NCBI GenBank assembly: GCA_026392455.1
Contig: JAPLCB010000010.1
Location: 186,001 to 250,000, forward strand
Length of the DNA stretch: 64,000 nt
Origin: Propionibacteriales bacterium
GTDB taxonomy: Bacteria; Actinomycetota; Actinomycetes; Propionibacteriales; Nocardioidaceae
Direction of reading: 5' to 3'
Below the pieces are notes generated by a model. That model ran no database searches and was not told where the DNA came from. It saw only the letters and a list, made by a program, of their open reading frames with translations. A program made the position numbers and the translations under genes. Each line of letters opens with the position of its first letter. Within the stretch, counting starts at the first letter, position 1. This document shows, piece after piece, positions 16,352 through 25,591 of the stretch.

Positions 16352-17910
16352 CAGCGGTCCTCTCGGGGGACGTCGGTGGTCGGTGGTGCCCAGTGCGCCA
16401 CGATGCGGGCGACCCGGGGATCGGGCTGGTCCAGGTAGTCCTCGCCGGGCTCGACGACGACCTCGTCGATCAGGCCGCCGCGAGCGGTGATGCCGGCGAC
16501 GACCGCCTCGACCCGGACCCGGGTGAGGAGGTGGGCGGGTTCGGGTCGTGGCCGCCGGCCGCCGGCGCTGAACTCGAGGAACAGGGAACCTCCTCGGCGC
16601 AGGGCCATCGAGCAGAGCAACCAGAGCAGGTCCTGTCCCTCCGGGTCCAGGCAGCCGACCAGGTGCCGGGCGTACAGGTTGACCGGGACCTCGGTCCGGG
16701 CGAGCTCGGCGCCGGTGACCAGGACCGAGCGCCGGTCGTACAGCGAGAGGGTGCGCACGTCGGGGTGCTCGACGCCGGCCCGGGCCAGGCGTCGGCGGGT
16801 GATCTGCAGCGCTTGGCTCGACGCGTCCAGGGCGACCGGCGCACGGCCCTGACGCTGGAAGAGCAGGGTGTCGCGCCCGTTGCCGCACCCCAGGTCGACG
16901 ACCGGTGCTCCCGGGTCGAGGCGCCCGGCGACCCAACGGGCGAAGGTCGAGGGTTTTCGGGGCAGGGTGCTGCGGTGCCGCTTGACGTACTCGTTCCACG
17001 GGATCACGTCGTCGCGGACGCCCCGCATCCAGCCCTGGATCCGGCGGAGCCCGCCGGGCGGGTCGACGTTCTGGAAGGCCGGGTCGGGGACCCGCCACGA
17101 CGGGCCGTACAGGAACTCCAGGACGGCTCGCGGGTCGGCGGGTGCAGGCAGCTCGACGCCTTCGAGGGACACGGTGCCGGCCGGTGTCAGGGCCGACCGC
17201 GGCAGCGTTCCGCTCCGTCCGCCCAGCTGGTAGAAGGTCTTGCCGACGTGGAACGCCCCGAAGACGTCGATGTGCACCCGGCGGCCGTCGGGAAGTGGGT
17301 ACATCAGCTTGAGGTCGGCGTTCGACATCCGGACGACCTGCCAGCCACGTCGGCGCAGGGATCGTTCCATCGCGTAGGACTCGCTGATGACCTGCGCCGG
17401 ATGGGTGTACCGGCTCACGTAGGCGATGTCGGCATCGGTGTCGTGGCCGATCATCCGGCCGTCCCGGACAGCGCCCAGCAGGCAGCCGTAGCTGAGGTGG
17501 GCGTCGTACCCGTCGTTACGCAGGTCCGCCAGTGCCTGCCGGGTCCCCTCGATGACCTGGTGACGCGCCTGGGGGTCGGTCGCGGAGAACACCCGGGCGA
17601 CGTGTCCGACCCGGTCGATGGCCACCGGGTTCCCGAACCGGTCCACCAGGCGCAGCCGGTCGGTGCTGTCGCCGAAACGGACTTCCTGCTCGAAGCGGCG
17701 TTCTCGGCCGCGGTCGATGCTGACGACGGTCACGCCGTTGAGCCTCGGTACGAGCGGGTCCGGCCACGGCACCTTCCAGCCGGTTGGACGCAGCACCCCG
17801 TCGCGGGGTGTGCTGAAGGACCAGACGTAGGCGTCGTCGAAGTAGACGGTGTGGACGCCGCGCTCGCGGTGCGGGACGAGGACGTGGTCCTCGTGGACTG
17901 CGAAGGGCAC
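16351..17910 (-). CDS. LicD-type nucleotidyltransferase fused to class I SAM methyltransferase
   Basis: 519 residues. After about 100 residues of unclear lead, the LicD core appears at 141-160 (YGCLLGAVRDGRMIGHDTDA), carrying the G(S/T)-LLG-R-G---DxDxD pattern used to move phosphocholine or phospho-sugar groups onto cell-surface polymers. From about 330 a SAM-binding Rossmann domain follows (VVDLGCGNGRD near 336-346, then LDASSQALQITRRRLARAGV). The fusion suggests that a phospho-substituent is attached and the same glycan or head group methylated. GTG start at 17910; it follows ndgR by 37 bases on the same strand and precedes the coiled-coil gene with overlap. Confidence 0.75.
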   Translation of the reverse strand: MPFAVHEDHVLVPHRERGVHTVYFDDAYVWSFSTPRDGVLRPTGWKVPWPDPLVPRLNGVTVVSIDRGRERRFEQEVRFGDSTDRLRLVDRFGNPVAIDRVGHVARVFSATDPQARHQVIEGTRQALADLRNDGYDAHLSYGCLLGAVRDGRMIGHDTDADIAYVSRYTHPAQVISESYAMERSLRRRGWQVVRMSNADLKLMYPLPDGRRVHIDVFGAFHVGKTFYQLGGRSGTLPRSALTPAGTVSLEGVELPAPADPRAVLEFLYGPSWRVPDPAFQNVDPPGGLRRIQGWMRGVRDDVIPWNEYVKRHRSTLPRKPSTFARWVAGRLDPGAPVVDLGCGNGRDTLLFQRQGRAPVALDASSQALQITRRRLARAGVEHPDVRTLSLYDRRSVLVTGAELARTEVPVNLYARHLVGCLDPEGQDLLWLLCSMALRRGGSLFLEFSAGGRRPRPEPAHLLTRVRVEAVVAGITARGGLIDEVVVEPGEDYLDQPDPRVARIVAHWAPPTTDVPREDR

Positions 17911-17947
17911 CGGCGCGATCCGTTCGACTGGTGGTGACGTGCGGGAA

Positions 17948-18670
17948 CTACTCGACTGCGGCGCGGCGCAACGACTCGGAGAGTCGGTCGGCGGCTGCGA
18001 GGACGGCCGGGGCGTGCATCCGACCAGGCTGGCGGGAGAGGCGCTCCAGAGGTCCGGAGACCGACACGGCCGCGATGATCTTGCCGCTGGGGGAGCGGAC
18101 AGGCGCCGACACCGACGCGACCCCCTGCTCGCGCTCTCCGATGGACTGGGCCCAACCGCGGCGACGGATGCCGGCCAGTGCGGTAGCCGAGTACGCAGCG
18201 TTCTGGAGACCGCGGTGGATCCGCTCGGGGTCCTCCCAGGCGAGCAGGATCTGGGCCGCGGACCCCGCGCGCATGGTCAGCTGGGAACCGACCGGGATGG
18301 TGTCGCGCAGCCCGCTGGGGCGCTCGGCGGCGGCGACGCAGACCCGGTACTCACCCTGGCGGCGCCACAGCTGCGCGGACTCGCCGGTGATGTCCCGCAG
18401 GCGGGCCAGGACCGGGCCGGCTGCTGCGAGCAGCCGGTCCTCGCCGGCCGCTGCGGAGAGCTCGGCGAGACGGGGGCCGAGGACGAACCGTCCTTGCATG
18501 TCACGGGCGACCAGGCGGTGGTGCTCCAGGGCGACGGCAAGACGGTGAGCGGTAGGTCGCGCAAGGCCGGTGCCGGCGACGAGTCCGGCCAGTGTCGCCG
18601 GCCCGGATTCGAGGGCGGCGAGCACGAGAGCGGCTTTGTCGAGAACGCCGACTCCGCTAGAGTTGTCCAT
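17948..18670 (-). CDS. ndgR: IclR-family regulator of leucine biosynthesis (NdgR type)
   Basis: 240-residue IclR regulator, matching NdgR of Streptomyces closely (start MDNSSGVGVLDKAALVL, then RPTAHRLAVALEHH in the winged helix and QSIGEREQGVASVSAPVRSP in the effector domain). NdgR/AreB/LtbR proteins control leuCD and other amino-acid genes. As in Streptomyces and corynebacteria it is divergent from leuC, with an inverted repeat in the gap. ATG at 18670 is chosen over an upstream ATG at 18691, which would lie inside that repeat. Confidence 0.92.
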   Translation of the reverse strand: MDNSSGVGVLDKAALVLAALESGPATLAGLVAGTGLARPTAHRLAVALEHHRLVARDMQGRFVLGPRLAELSAAAGEDRLLAAAGPVLARLRDITGESAQLWRRQGEYRVCVAAAERPSGLRDTIPVGSQLTMRAGSAAQILLAWEDPERIHRGLQNAAYSATALAGIRRRGWAQSIGEREQGVASVSAPVRSPSGKIIAAVSVSGPLERLSRQPGRMHAPAVLAAADRLSESLRRAAVE

Positions 18671-18685
18671 ATAGCAATACTGCCG

Positions 18686-18700
18686 TCTCAATCGCTGAGA
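18686..18700. promoter_or_regulatory. Inverted repeat TCTCA-N5-TGAGA, candidate NdgR operator
   Basis: Perfect 5-bp arms in the 85-base gap between divergent ndgR and leuC. IclR regulators bind short palindromes of about this size upstream of leuCD, so NdgR is the natural candidate; binding itself is not shown by the sequence. Confidence 0.5.
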
Positions 18701-18755
18701 TGCAAGAGTAGAGTCCCGGCAGTTGCGAAAAGCACATCGTCACGAAGGAGGAGCC

Positions 18756-20159
18756 GTGGGTAAGACCCTGGCAGAGAAGGTCTGGGACGAGCACGTCGTC
18801 CGTTCGGCGGAGGGCGAACCCGACCTCCTGTACATCGACCTCCACCTCATTCACGAGGTCACGTCGCCCCAGGCCTTCGACGGCCTCCGTCTTGCCGGTC
18901 GTCAGGTACGACGCCCCGACCTGACCCTGGCGACCGAGGACCACAACGTCCCCACCATCGACTGGGACAAGCCGATTGCGGACCCCGTGTCGAAGACCCA
19001 GGTCGACACCCTGCGCAAGAACGCCGCCGAGTTCGGCGTGCGGCTGCACCCGCTCGGCGACATCGAGCAGGGCATCGTGCACGTGGTCGGCCCGCAGCTG
19101 GGCCTGACCCAGCCGGGGATGACCATCGTCTGCGGTGACTCGCACACCAGCACCCACGGCGCCTTCGGGGCGATCGCCTTCGGCATCGGCACCTCCGAGG
19201 TCGAGCACGTGCTCGCGACCCAGACGCTGATGCAGGCCAAGCCGAAGACGATGGCCGTCACGGTCAACGGCTCGCTGCCGGCCGGTGTCACTGCCAAGGA
19301 CCTGGTGCTCACCCTGATCACGCACACCGGCACCGGTGGCGGTCAGGGCTACATCGTGGAGTACCGCGGTCAAGCGATCGAGGAGCTCTCGATGGAGGGC
19401 CGGATGACGGTCTGCAACATGAGCATCGAGTGGGGTGCGAAGGCCGGCATGATCGCGCCCGACCAGACCACGTTCGACTACATCGAGGGCAAGCCGGAGG
19501 CCCCGAAGGGCGCTGACTGGGACGCTGCCGTCGCGCACTGGAAGACGCTGGTCACCGACCCGGACGCGACCTTCGACGAGGAGATCGTCCTGGACGCGTC
19601 CACGATGACCCCGTTCGTCACCTGGGGCACCAACCCGGGTCAGGGCGCTCCGCTGGGTGGCGTCGTGCCGACCCCGTCGGACTTCGAGGAGGAGTCGGAC
19701 CGGATCGCCGCCGAGAAGGCGCTGGAGTACATGGGCCTGGAGGCTGGTACACCACTGCGGGACGTCAAGGTCGACACCGTCTTCGTCGGGTCCTGCACCA
19801 ACGGTCGGATCGAGGACCTGCGCCTGGCCGCGGAGATCATCAAGGGGCACAAGGTCGCCGACGGCACCCGCCTGCTGGTGGTCCCCGGTTCGGTGCGGGT
19901 GCGCATCCAGGCGATGGAAGAGGGTCTGGACAAGATCTTCACCGACGCCGGCGCCGAGTGGCGCGGAGCCGGGTGTTCGATGTGCCTGGGCATGAACCCG
20001 GACCAGCTTGCGCCCCAGGAGCGCAGCGCATCGACGTCCAACCGCAACTTCGAGGGCCGTCAGGGCAAGGGTGGTCGGACCCACCTGGTCTCGATCCCGG
20101 TCGCTGCCGCGACCGCCGTCCGCGGCACGCTCTCGTCCCCCGCAGATCTGGAGGTCTGA
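18756..20159 (+). CDS. leuC: 3-isopropylmalate dehydratase large subunit
   Basis: 467-residue aconitase-family subunit that isomerises 2- to 3-isopropylmalate in leucine synthesis, working with LeuD. Cluster-ligand cysteines are in [13 protein letters not shown] and [10 protein letters not shown]; the substrate block [20 protein letters not shown] is intact. GTG start with AAGGAGGA 6-7 bases upstream. It is divergent from ndgR and followed 4 bases later by leuD. Confidence 0.97.
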   Translation: MGKTLAEKVWDEHVVRSAEGEPDLLYIDLHLIHEVTSPQAFDGLRLAGRQVRRPDLTLATEDHNVPTIDWDKPIADPVSKTQVDTLRKNAAEFGVRLHPLGDIEQGIVHVVGPQLGLTQPGMTIVCGDSHTSTHGAFGAIAFGIGTSEVEHVLATQTLMQAKPKTMAVTVNGSLPAGVTAKDLVLTLITHTGTGGGQGYIVEYRGQAIEELSMEGRMTVCNMSIEWGAKAGMIAPDQTTFDYIEGKPEAPKGADWDAAVAHWKTLVTDPDATFDEEIVLDASTMTPFVTWGTNPGQGAPLGGVVPTPSDFEEESDRIAAEKALEYMGLEAGTPLRDVKVDTVFVGSCTNGRIEDLRLAAEIIKGHKVADGTRLLVVPGSVRVRIQAMEEGLDKIFTDAGAEWRGAGCSMCLGMNPDQLAPQERSASTSNRNFEGRQGKGGRTHLVSIPVAAATAVRGTLSSPADLEV

Positions 20160-20163
20160 TCGC

Positions 20164-20766
20164 ATGGAGAAGTTCAGCAGCCACACCGGCGTCGCCGTCC
20201 CGCTGAAGCGCAGCAACGTGGACACCGACCAGATCATCCCTGCGGTCTACCTCAAGCGGGTCACGCGCAGCGGCTTCGAGGACGGCCTGTTCTCGGCCTG
20301 GCGCTCGGACCCGGAGTTCGTCCTCAACCAACCGCAGTACGAGGGTGCATCCGTCCTCGTCGCCGGCCCCGACTTCGGTACCGGGTCGTCCCGCGAGCAC
20401 GCGGTCTGGGCGTTGCAGAACTACGGGTTCAAGGCCGTCATCTCCGCACGCTTCGCCGACATCTTCCGGGGCAACTCCGGCAAGGCCGGTCTGGTCGCGG
20501 CACAGGTCGACGAGAAGGTGGTCCAGCGGATCTGGGACTACCTCGACGAGCACCCGGGAGCAACGGTCACGGTCGACCTCGAGAGTCGGACCGTGAGCGC
20601 CGGCGAGGGCCCGGACGCGATCGTCGACTCCTTCGACATCGACGACTACACCCGGTGGCGACTGCTCGAAGGTCTCGACGACGTCGGCATCACTCTCGGC
20701 CATGCTGACGTCATCTCGTCCTTCGAGTCGACGCGACCCAGCTGGAAGCCGGTCACCCAGCACTGA
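20164..20766 (+). CDS. leuD: 3-isopropylmalate dehydratase small subunit
   Basis: 200-residue swivel-domain partner of LeuC. Shows [32 protein letters not shown] and the C-terminal [19 protein letters not shown]. Normal length. ATG at 20164; cotranscribed with leuC and followed by a strong hairpin. Confidence 0.97.
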   Translation: MEKFSSHTGVAVPLKRSNVDTDQIIPAVYLKRVTRSGFEDGLFSAWRSDPEFVLNQPQYEGASVLVAGPDFGTGSSREHAVWALQNYGFKAVISARFADIFRGNSGKAGLVAAQVDEKVVQRIWDYLDEHPGATVTVDLESRTVSAGEGPDAIVDSFDIDDYTRWRLLEGLDDVGITLGHADVISSFESTRPSWKPVTQH

Positions 20767-20802
20767 GGCATTTCCCGCCGCCGGGCACGGCGACGGCACC
20801 GT

Positions 20803-20850
20803 GAAGGTGCGAGGTTTCCCTATCTCTGTATGGGGAAACCTCGCACCTTC
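20803..20850 (+). terminator. Terminator after leuCD
   Basis: Perfect 18-bp stem (20803-20820 with 20833-20850), arms ending GAGGTTTCCC/GGGAAACCTC, 12-base loop, followed by GCTTTT. It ends the leuCD transcript ahead of the hup promoter. Confidence 0.85.
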
Positions 20851-20941
20851 GCTTTTGTGCTGCTCCGATGGCGACGGAACGGCACGTTTCCCCGGCGTTT
20901 CGTCAACGGAAATTTGGTATGCCGACACGCGTGCGCGTGCA

Positions 20942-20970
20942 TTGTGGCGAGGCCCTGATTTGCCTAGCGT
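20942..20970 (+). promoter_or_regulatory. Probable promoter of the HU gene
   Basis: TTGTGG at 20942-20947, a 17-base spacer and TAGCGT at 20965-20970, 56 bases ahead of the GTG start of hup. The element fits a vegetative sigma factor. Confidence 0.5.
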
Positions 20971-21026
20971 GCAAGGAGAAAGTCGAGCATGTCGCTCGAT
21001 ACCAGACGTTCACGAAAGGGAAGCTT

Positions 21027-21719
21027 GTGAACAAGAGTCAGTTGATCGACGCTCTCTCGGCCCGATTTGAGGGCAACAAGAAGGCGGCGGCGCACGCGCT
21101 GGAGTCGGTGCTCGACACCATCACCCGTGAAGTAGCCAAGGGCGAGAAGGTCGCCATCACCGGCTTCGGTTCGTTCGAGAAGCGGGTTCGTGAAGCTCGC
21201 TGGGTCCGCAACCCTGCGACCGGCGAGAAGATGAAGTCGAAGAAGACCAACGTGCCGAAGTTCAGTGCCGGCGCTGAGCTGAAGGCCATCGTCTCCGGTG
21301 CCAAGAAGCTCCCTGCGCTCGCGCAGGCCCAGGTCGGTCGCCCGGTTGCTGCTGCTTCGAAGACGGCTGCTGCCGCCAAGAAGACCGCCACCAAGACGGC
21401 GGCTGCTGCGAAGAAGGCGGCTCCGGCCAAGAAGGCGGCTCCGGCGAAGAAGGCGGCTCCCGCGAAGAAGGCGGCTCCGGCGAAGAAGGCGGCTCCCGCG
21501 AAGAAGGCGGCTCCCGCGAAGAAGGCGGCTCCGGCCAAGAAGGCGGCTCCGGCCAAGAAGGCGGCTCCCGCGAAGAAGGCGGCTCCGGCCAAGAAGGCGG
21601 CTCCCGCGAAGAAGGCGGCTCCGGCCAAGAAGGCGGCTCCGGCCAAGAAGGCCGCTCCGGCCAAGAAGGCTCCCGCCAAGAAGGCTCCGGCCAAGAAGGC
21701 TCCGGCCAAGAAGGCCTGA
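21027..21719 (+). CDS. hup: HU-type DNA-binding protein with long Lys/Ala/Pro tail
   Basis: 230 residues. The first 95 are a complete HU domain (NKSQLIDALSARFEGNKKAA, GFGSFEKRVREARWVRNPAT, KFSAGAELKAIVSG). The remainder is a basic tail of AAPAKK repeats, histone H1-like, as in HupB of mycobacteria and HupS of Streptomyces. It bends and compacts DNA; the tail strengthens binding and is a likely site of modification. GTG at 21027, preceded by a GAAAGGGA site, is the true start; an open frame upstream from 20868 is not HU-like. A hairpin follows the stop. Confidence 0.96.
   Translation: MNKSQLIDALSARFEGNKKAAAHALESVLDTITREVAKGEKVAITGFGSFEKRVREARWVRNPATGEKMKSKKTNVPKFSAGAELKAIVSGAKKLPALAQAQVGRPVAAASKTAAAAKKTATKTAAAAKKAAPAKKAAPAKKAAPAKKAAPAKKAAPAKKAAPAKKAAPAKKAAPAKKAAPAKKAAPAKKAAPAKKAAPAKKAAPAKKAAPAKKAPAKKAPAKKAPAKKA
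21412..21719 (+). repeat. 18-bp tandem coding repeats in the hup tail
   Basis: Near-identical units (AAGAAGGCGGCTCCGGCC and its CCGGCG/CCCGCG variants) encode about sixteen AAPAKK or APAKK repeats. The last units lose one Ala codon. High identity makes copy number prone to slippage. Confidence 0.9.
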
Positions 21720-21732
21720 TCTACGCTTCATG

Positions 21733-21764
21733 ACGGCGGTGCTCCCTGAGGGGGGCGCCGCCGT
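21733..21764. terminator. Hairpin between convergent hup and cofC
   Basis: 14-bp stem with two G-T wobbles (21733-21746 with 21751-21764) and a 4-base loop, in the 66-base gap between two genes that face each other; likely bidirectional. Confidence 0.65.
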
Positions 21765-21785
21765 TCGCGTCTGCGCGGAACGCTG

Positions 21786-22409
21786 TCAGAGGAGCTCGGA
21801 CGTCGCTGCCGCGGTTGCCGGGCCGACACCGAACTGCAGCGCTGCCCGCAGATCGTCCGTGGTGTCGACGTCGAGGCGGACCGAAGAGACCTCCAGGGCA
21901 ACGGCGACGGCACCCGAGGCGGCGTGGGCCTTCGCCGACCCTTCGCCGAAGTGCGGGTCCAGGTCCGTCCCCGACGGTGCCGCGAGGATCGTGGTCCCGG
22001 TGCCGGCGGCGTCGGGGACGAACGACCGCAGCCCGGAAGCTGCCACGAGGTCGAACACGTCGGCGAGGTCCTGGCTGCGCAGGCACGGCAGGTCAGCCAG
22101 CATCACCGCCACCGGTCGTGCGGGAGACCCCACCCGGACGGCAGCCGAGATGAGGGCTCGGTTGAGGTCCCCGGCGCCTTCGTCCGGCACGACGTCGACG
22201 TCGATCCCGGCGAGCAGGTGCTCGAGGTTCGCTGCGTCGCCGACGACGTGGACGTCGACCCGGTCGGAGGCCAGGGCCGCGGAGATCGAGTCCCGCGCGA
22301 ACGCCGCCATCAGGCGGGCGCGCTGCTCGTTGCTGCCGACGCCGAGCCGGCTCTTCGCGCTCCGCCCGTCCTTGACCGGGATCAACAATGCAAAACGGGG
22401 TGTCGTCAC
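21786..22409 (-). CDS. cofC: 2-phospho-L-lactate/phosphoenolpyruvate guanylyltransferase
   Basis: 207-residue nucleotidyltransferase making the guanylylated precursor of coenzyme F420 (CofC; FbiD in mycobacteria). Seen are LLIPVKDGRSAKSRLG at the start, ARPVAVMLADLPCL in the middle and GTGTTILAAPSG near residue 150. GTG start with GGAGG 7-8 bases upstream, divergent from the acyltransferase gene. Its presence implies that the host makes F420. Confidence 0.88.
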   Translation of the reverse strand: MTTPRFALLIPVKDGRSAKSRLGVGSNEQRARLMAAFARDSISAALASDRVDVHVVGDAANLEHLLAGIDVDVVPDEGAGDLNRALISAAVRVGSPARPVAVMLADLPCLRSQDLADVFDLVAASGLRSFVPDAAGTGTTILAAPSGTDLDPHFGEGSAKAHAASGAVAVALEVSSVRLDVDTTDDLRAALQFGVGPATAAATSELL

Positions 22410-22477
22410 ACCGCGATCCTCCCAGCAGCCTCGGTAGTGTGCTCCTTCACGGTCGAGTTGTGGAGGAGGTCGAGAAG

Positions 22478-23254
22478 TTGGTCAAGGTCCGAAAGCTGAA
22501 CGAGCCCCGCGGCTGGGCCTGGACCACGGTGGTCGCCATCGTCAAGCCGACCCTGCTGACCGTGACGAAGCACGAGTGGATCGACGGCGAGAAGATCCCG
22601 GCGACCGGTGGCTGCGTGGTCGCGATGAACCACGTCTCGCACATCGATCCGCTGACGCTCGGCTGGCTGCTCTACGAGCACGGCCGGCTGGTCCGCTACC
22701 TGGCCAAGGACGCCCTCTTCGACGTACCGGTCTTCAAGCACATCGTCCGGGACGCCCGGATGATCCCGGTCTCGCGCCTGAGCTCGGACGCCGCCCAGGC
22801 GTACGTCGCCGCGGTCGAGGCGATCAGGGCCGGAGACTGCGTCGGCGTCTACCCCGAGGGAACAATCACCAAGGACCCGGACGGTTGGCCGATGCGGGGC
22901 AAGACCGGTGCGGCCCGGATGGCGCTGGAGACCGGGTGCCCGGTGATCCCGATCGGCCAGTGGGGGGCTCAGGAGATCCTGGCGCCGTACACCGCGCGGC
23001 CGCACCTGTTCCCGCGTCGAACGGCGCGCTACAAGGTGGGGGACCCCGTCGACCTCGCCGACCTGGTCGGCCGGCCGATCACCAATGAGATCCTGCACGA
23101 GGCGACCGAGCGCATCATGATCGCGATCAGTGCGCTGGTCGCTGACCTCCGCCACGAGAAACCTCCCGCGGTGCGGTTCGACCCCAAGGCTGCCGGCGTC
23201 AACGAAGTCGGCAGACCGAACACCACCCACGACAAGAAGGGGCGGCACGCCTGA
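22478..23254 (+). CDS. plsC: 1-acylglycerol-3-phosphate O-acyltransferase (PlsC type)
   Basis: 258-residue membrane-associated acyltransferase of phospholipid synthesis. The HX4D catalytic motif is NHVSHIDP; the glycerol-phosphate-binding block is VYPEGTITKD. I favour the TTG at 22478, 8 bases after GGAGGAGG; an in-frame GTG at 22460 is possible. The stop shares its A with the gpsA start, so the two glycerolipid genes are coupled. Confidence 0.88.
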   Translation: MVKVRKLNEPRGWAWTTVVAIVKPTLLTVTKHEWIDGEKIPATGGCVVAMNHVSHIDPLTLGWLLYEHGRLVRYLAKDALFDVPVFKHIVRDARMIPVSRLSSDAAQAYVAAVEAIRAGDCVGVYPEGTITKDPDGWPMRGKTGAARMALETGCPVIPIGQWGAQEILAPYTARPHLFPRRTARYKVGDPVDLADLVGRPITNEILHEATERIMIAISALVADLRHEKPPAVRFDPKAAGVNEVGRPNTTHDKKGRHA

Positions 23255-24255
23255 TGGCTCGGGTCGCAATTTTCAGTGCCGGTTCCTGGGGAACGGCGTT
23301 CGGCATCGTCCTGGCCGATGCCGGGAACGAGGTGACCCTCTGGGCCCGGCGTGACGACGTCTGCGCGAACATCAACGACCGGCGTGAGAACACCGACTAC
23401 TTCCCGGGGATCGAGCTGCCCGACGGGATCAGCGCCACCACCGACCCGGCGCAGGCGCTGGCCGGGGCCGAGTACGTCGTGCTCTCGGTGCCGTCGCAGT
23501 CGCTGCGGGAGAACCTCGCCGAGTGGGCGCCGTTGGTGCCGCCGGACGCGGTCTTCATCTCGCTCATGAAGGGCGTCGAGCTGGGGACGACGAAGCGGAT
23601 GAGCGAGGTCATCGCCGAGGTCACCGGCGCCGGACCCGAGCGGATCGCCGTGATCAGCGGTCCGAACCTGGCCAAGGAGATCGCCCAGCGCGAACCCGCT
23701 GCCAGCGTCGTGGCCTGCGCCGACGAGGACGTCGCGCTGCGGCTCCAGAAGATCTGTCACTCGCGTGCGTTCCGGCCGTACACGAGCACCGACGTCCTGG
23801 GGTGCGAGCTTGGCGGCGCCTACAAGAACGTCGTCGCCCTGTGCGTCGGGGTGGCCGTCGGTCTCGGCTTCGGTGACAACACCACGGCGTCCCTGATTAC
23901 CCGGGGTCTCGCCGAGACCGCCCGGGTGGCGATGAAGCAGGGTGCCGACCCGTTGACACTGATGGGCCTGGCCGGGCTGGGCGACCTGGTGGCGACCTGC
24001 TCCTCACCCCTGTCGCGGAACCGGACGTTCGGCGAGCGGCTGGGCCAGGGGATGAGCACCGAGGAGATCTACGCGACGACCAAGCAGGTCGCCGAGGGCG
24101 CCAAGTCCTGCTCCTCGATCCTGGCGCTGGCCCGTGGGATCGGCGTGGACGCGCCGATCGCCGAGCACATCGATGCCGTGATCCGCGGTGAGATCAGCGC
24201 GCGGGACATGATGGACGCCTTCATTGCCCGCCAGACCAAGGCCGAACGGGACTGA
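23254..24255 (+). CDS. gpsA: Glycerol-3-phosphate dehydrogenase [NAD(P)+]
   Basis: 333 residues making sn-glycerol-3-phosphate from dihydroxyacetone phosphate for membrane lipids. The N-terminal nucleotide site is AIFSAGSWGTAFG (first Gly of the usual GxGxxG replaced by Ser), with ISGPNLAKEIA, catalytic Lys in GGAYKNVVALCVGVAVGLG and RNRTFGERLG near the end. ATG overlaps the plsC stop. Confidence 0.95.
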   Translation: MARVAIFSAGSWGTAFGIVLADAGNEVTLWARRDDVCANINDRRENTDYFPGIELPDGISATTDPAQALAGAEYVVLSVPSQSLRENLAEWAPLVPPDAVFISLMKGVELGTTKRMSEVIAEVTGAGPERIAVISGPNLAKEIAQREPAASVVACADEDVALRLQKICHSRAFRPYTSTDVLGCELGGAYKNVVALCVGVAVGLGFGDNTTASLITRGLAETARVAMKQGADPLTLMGLAGLGDLVATCSSPLSRNRTFGERLGQGMSTEEIYATTKQVAEGAKSCSSILALARGIGVDAPIAEHIDAVIRGEISARDMMDAFIARQTKAERD

Positions 24256-24267
24256 GCACCCCGTTGA

Positions 24268-24395
24268 GTCAGGCCTGACGCGCGCTCCAGTTGGGCCTTG
24301 CGCTGGCTTGAGTTGAGTCCTCACAGCGGCGGGCCCGATTCAATCGCGCGGCAGGCCCTTGTCGATCGCGTGGCGGGCCTTTCTCAACGGTGGGG
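24268..24395. repeat. Intergenic repeat block A at the convergent gpsA end
   Basis: Begins with the 12-bp palindrome GTCAGGCCTGAC (24268-24279). A 33-base element (24271-24303) recurs, with 6 differences, in inverted orientation at 27768-27800. It is followed by about three 22-base units of the type GGCGGGCC-(9 nt)-CGCG (24327-24390). The block fills the gap between convergent gpsA and the PLP-enzyme gene, running slightly into the latter's 3' end. Possibly a bidirectional terminator or a dispersed repeat family. Confidence 0.6.
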
Positions 24396-25442
24396 CAGGG
24401 CGCTGACTAGGTCGTCCCACAGGTCGTCGACGTCCTCGATACCGACCGAGAGCCGGACCAGGCCCTCGGGGATGGTGGCCGGCTCAGCGGCCCACCGGCG
24501 TCGGCGCTCGAACATCGACTCGACCCCGCCCAGCGAGGTGGCGTGCACCCACAGGGAGGTGCCGTGGGTGAGCCGGTCGGCCGTGTCCGCGTCGGCCAGC
24601 ACGATCGCCAGCATGCCGCCGAACCCGGGGTAGCGGACCTCGGTGACGGCCGGGTGTTCAGTCAGCCTGCGGGCGAGCTCGGTGGCGTTCGCCTGGGCCC
24701 GCTCGACGCGGAGCGGGAGCGTCCGCAGGCCGCGGAGGGCGAGCCAGGCCTCGAACGTGCCGGGGATGGCCCCGAGCAGGTCGCGGCGCCGCTTGAGGAC
24801 GTCGTACAGCTCGTCGCTGCGCGTCACGATCGCGCCCATCAGAACGTCGGAGTGGCCGGAGATGTACTTGGTGGCCGAGTGCACGACCAGGTCGGCCCCC
24901 AGGTCCAGCGGCTGCTGCAGGACCGGCGTCGCGAAGGTGTTGTCGACGACGACGTAGGCGCCGGCTTCGTGGGCCGCAGCGCTGATCGCGGCGAGGTCCG
25001 CGAGCTCCATCGCCGGGTTGCTCGGCGACTCCAACCAGACCAGGGCGGCGTCCTCGCACGCGGCGACCGTCGCAGCGGTGTCGGTGATGTCGACCAGCGC
25101 GGTCCTGATCCGGCCCCGTGACTCCAGGTCGGCCAGCTGCATCGAGGTGCCGTTGTAGGCGTGCCGCGGCGCAACGACGAGCTGGTCGGTCCCGACCAGG
25201 TCCAGAACCACCGACACGGCGGCCAGTCCGCTGGCGAACGAGAGGCAGCGGGCCCCCTGCTCGCCGCCCTCGAGATCGGCGAGCGCCTCCTCGAAGGCGG
25301 TCCAGGTGGGGTTCGCGTACCGGCCGTACTCCCGGCTGCCGCCGGCGACGTAGGTCGCGGCCATCGTGATCGGGACGTTCAGGGGCTCGTCGGAATCGTG
25401 GGGCGGGCGGCCGACGTGGACGGCACGGGTAGCGGGACGCAT
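24384..25442 (-). CDS. PLP-dependent trans-sulfuration enzyme (cystathionine gamma-lyase/synthase family)
   Basis: 352-residue Cys/Met-metabolism PLP enzyme. The Schiff-base lysine is Lys192 in HSATKYISGHSDV; other family blocks are YGRYANPTWTAFEEALADLE, SFASGLAAVSVVL and VDNTFATPVLQQPL. It is shorter than the usual 380-400 residues, mainly through a trimmed C-terminal domain after VRYPGFGGMLAIVL. Gamma-lyase, gamma-synthase or a related activity cannot be separated by sequence alone. It faces gpsA and is divergent from ddl. Confidence 0.85.
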   Translation of the reverse strand: MRPATRAVHVGRPPHDSDEPLNVPITMAATYVAGGSREYGRYANPTWTAFEEALADLEGGEQGARCLSFASGLAAVSVVLDLVGTDQLVVAPRHAYNGTSMQLADLESRGRIRTALVDITDTAATVAACEDAALVWLESPSNPAMELADLAAISAAAHEAGAYVVVDNTFATPVLQQPLDLGADLVVHSATKYISGHSDVLMGAIVTRSDELYDVLKRRRDLLGAIPGTFEAWLALRGLRTLPLRVERAQANATELARRLTEHPAVTEVRYPGFGGMLAIVLADADTADRLTHGTSLWVHATSLGGVESMFERRRRWAAEPATIPEGLVRLSVGIEDVDDLWDDLVSALPHR

Positions 25443-25591
25443 GAGTCGAGGTTAGCGAGTGCCCGAGCTTGCTCGTGGTCGAGTAACCGAGAACTCGTTG
25501 ACGAGCGGAGCGAGGAACATGGCGCCACCGTAGTGGGGGTGTTGCGGTGTCGCTTCGGACGCGGTCGCCCGACGCCGGTAGGGTCCGTGCC

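Noticed and set aside
20868-21026. Upstream in-frame extension of HU beginning at ATG 20868
   Set aside because: The added 53 residues do not resemble HU, cover the promoter-like TTGTGG/TAGCGT element and lack a binding site; GTG 21027 gives the standard HU N terminus.
21412-21719. CRISPR-like array
   Set aside because: Regular repeats, but contiguous without unique spacers and in frame with HU; a coding tandem repeat.
25443-25591. Structured element in the ddl upstream gap
   Set aside because: Short CGAG-type repeats are present, but no consistent hairpin or known motif; probably ordinary intergenic DNA.
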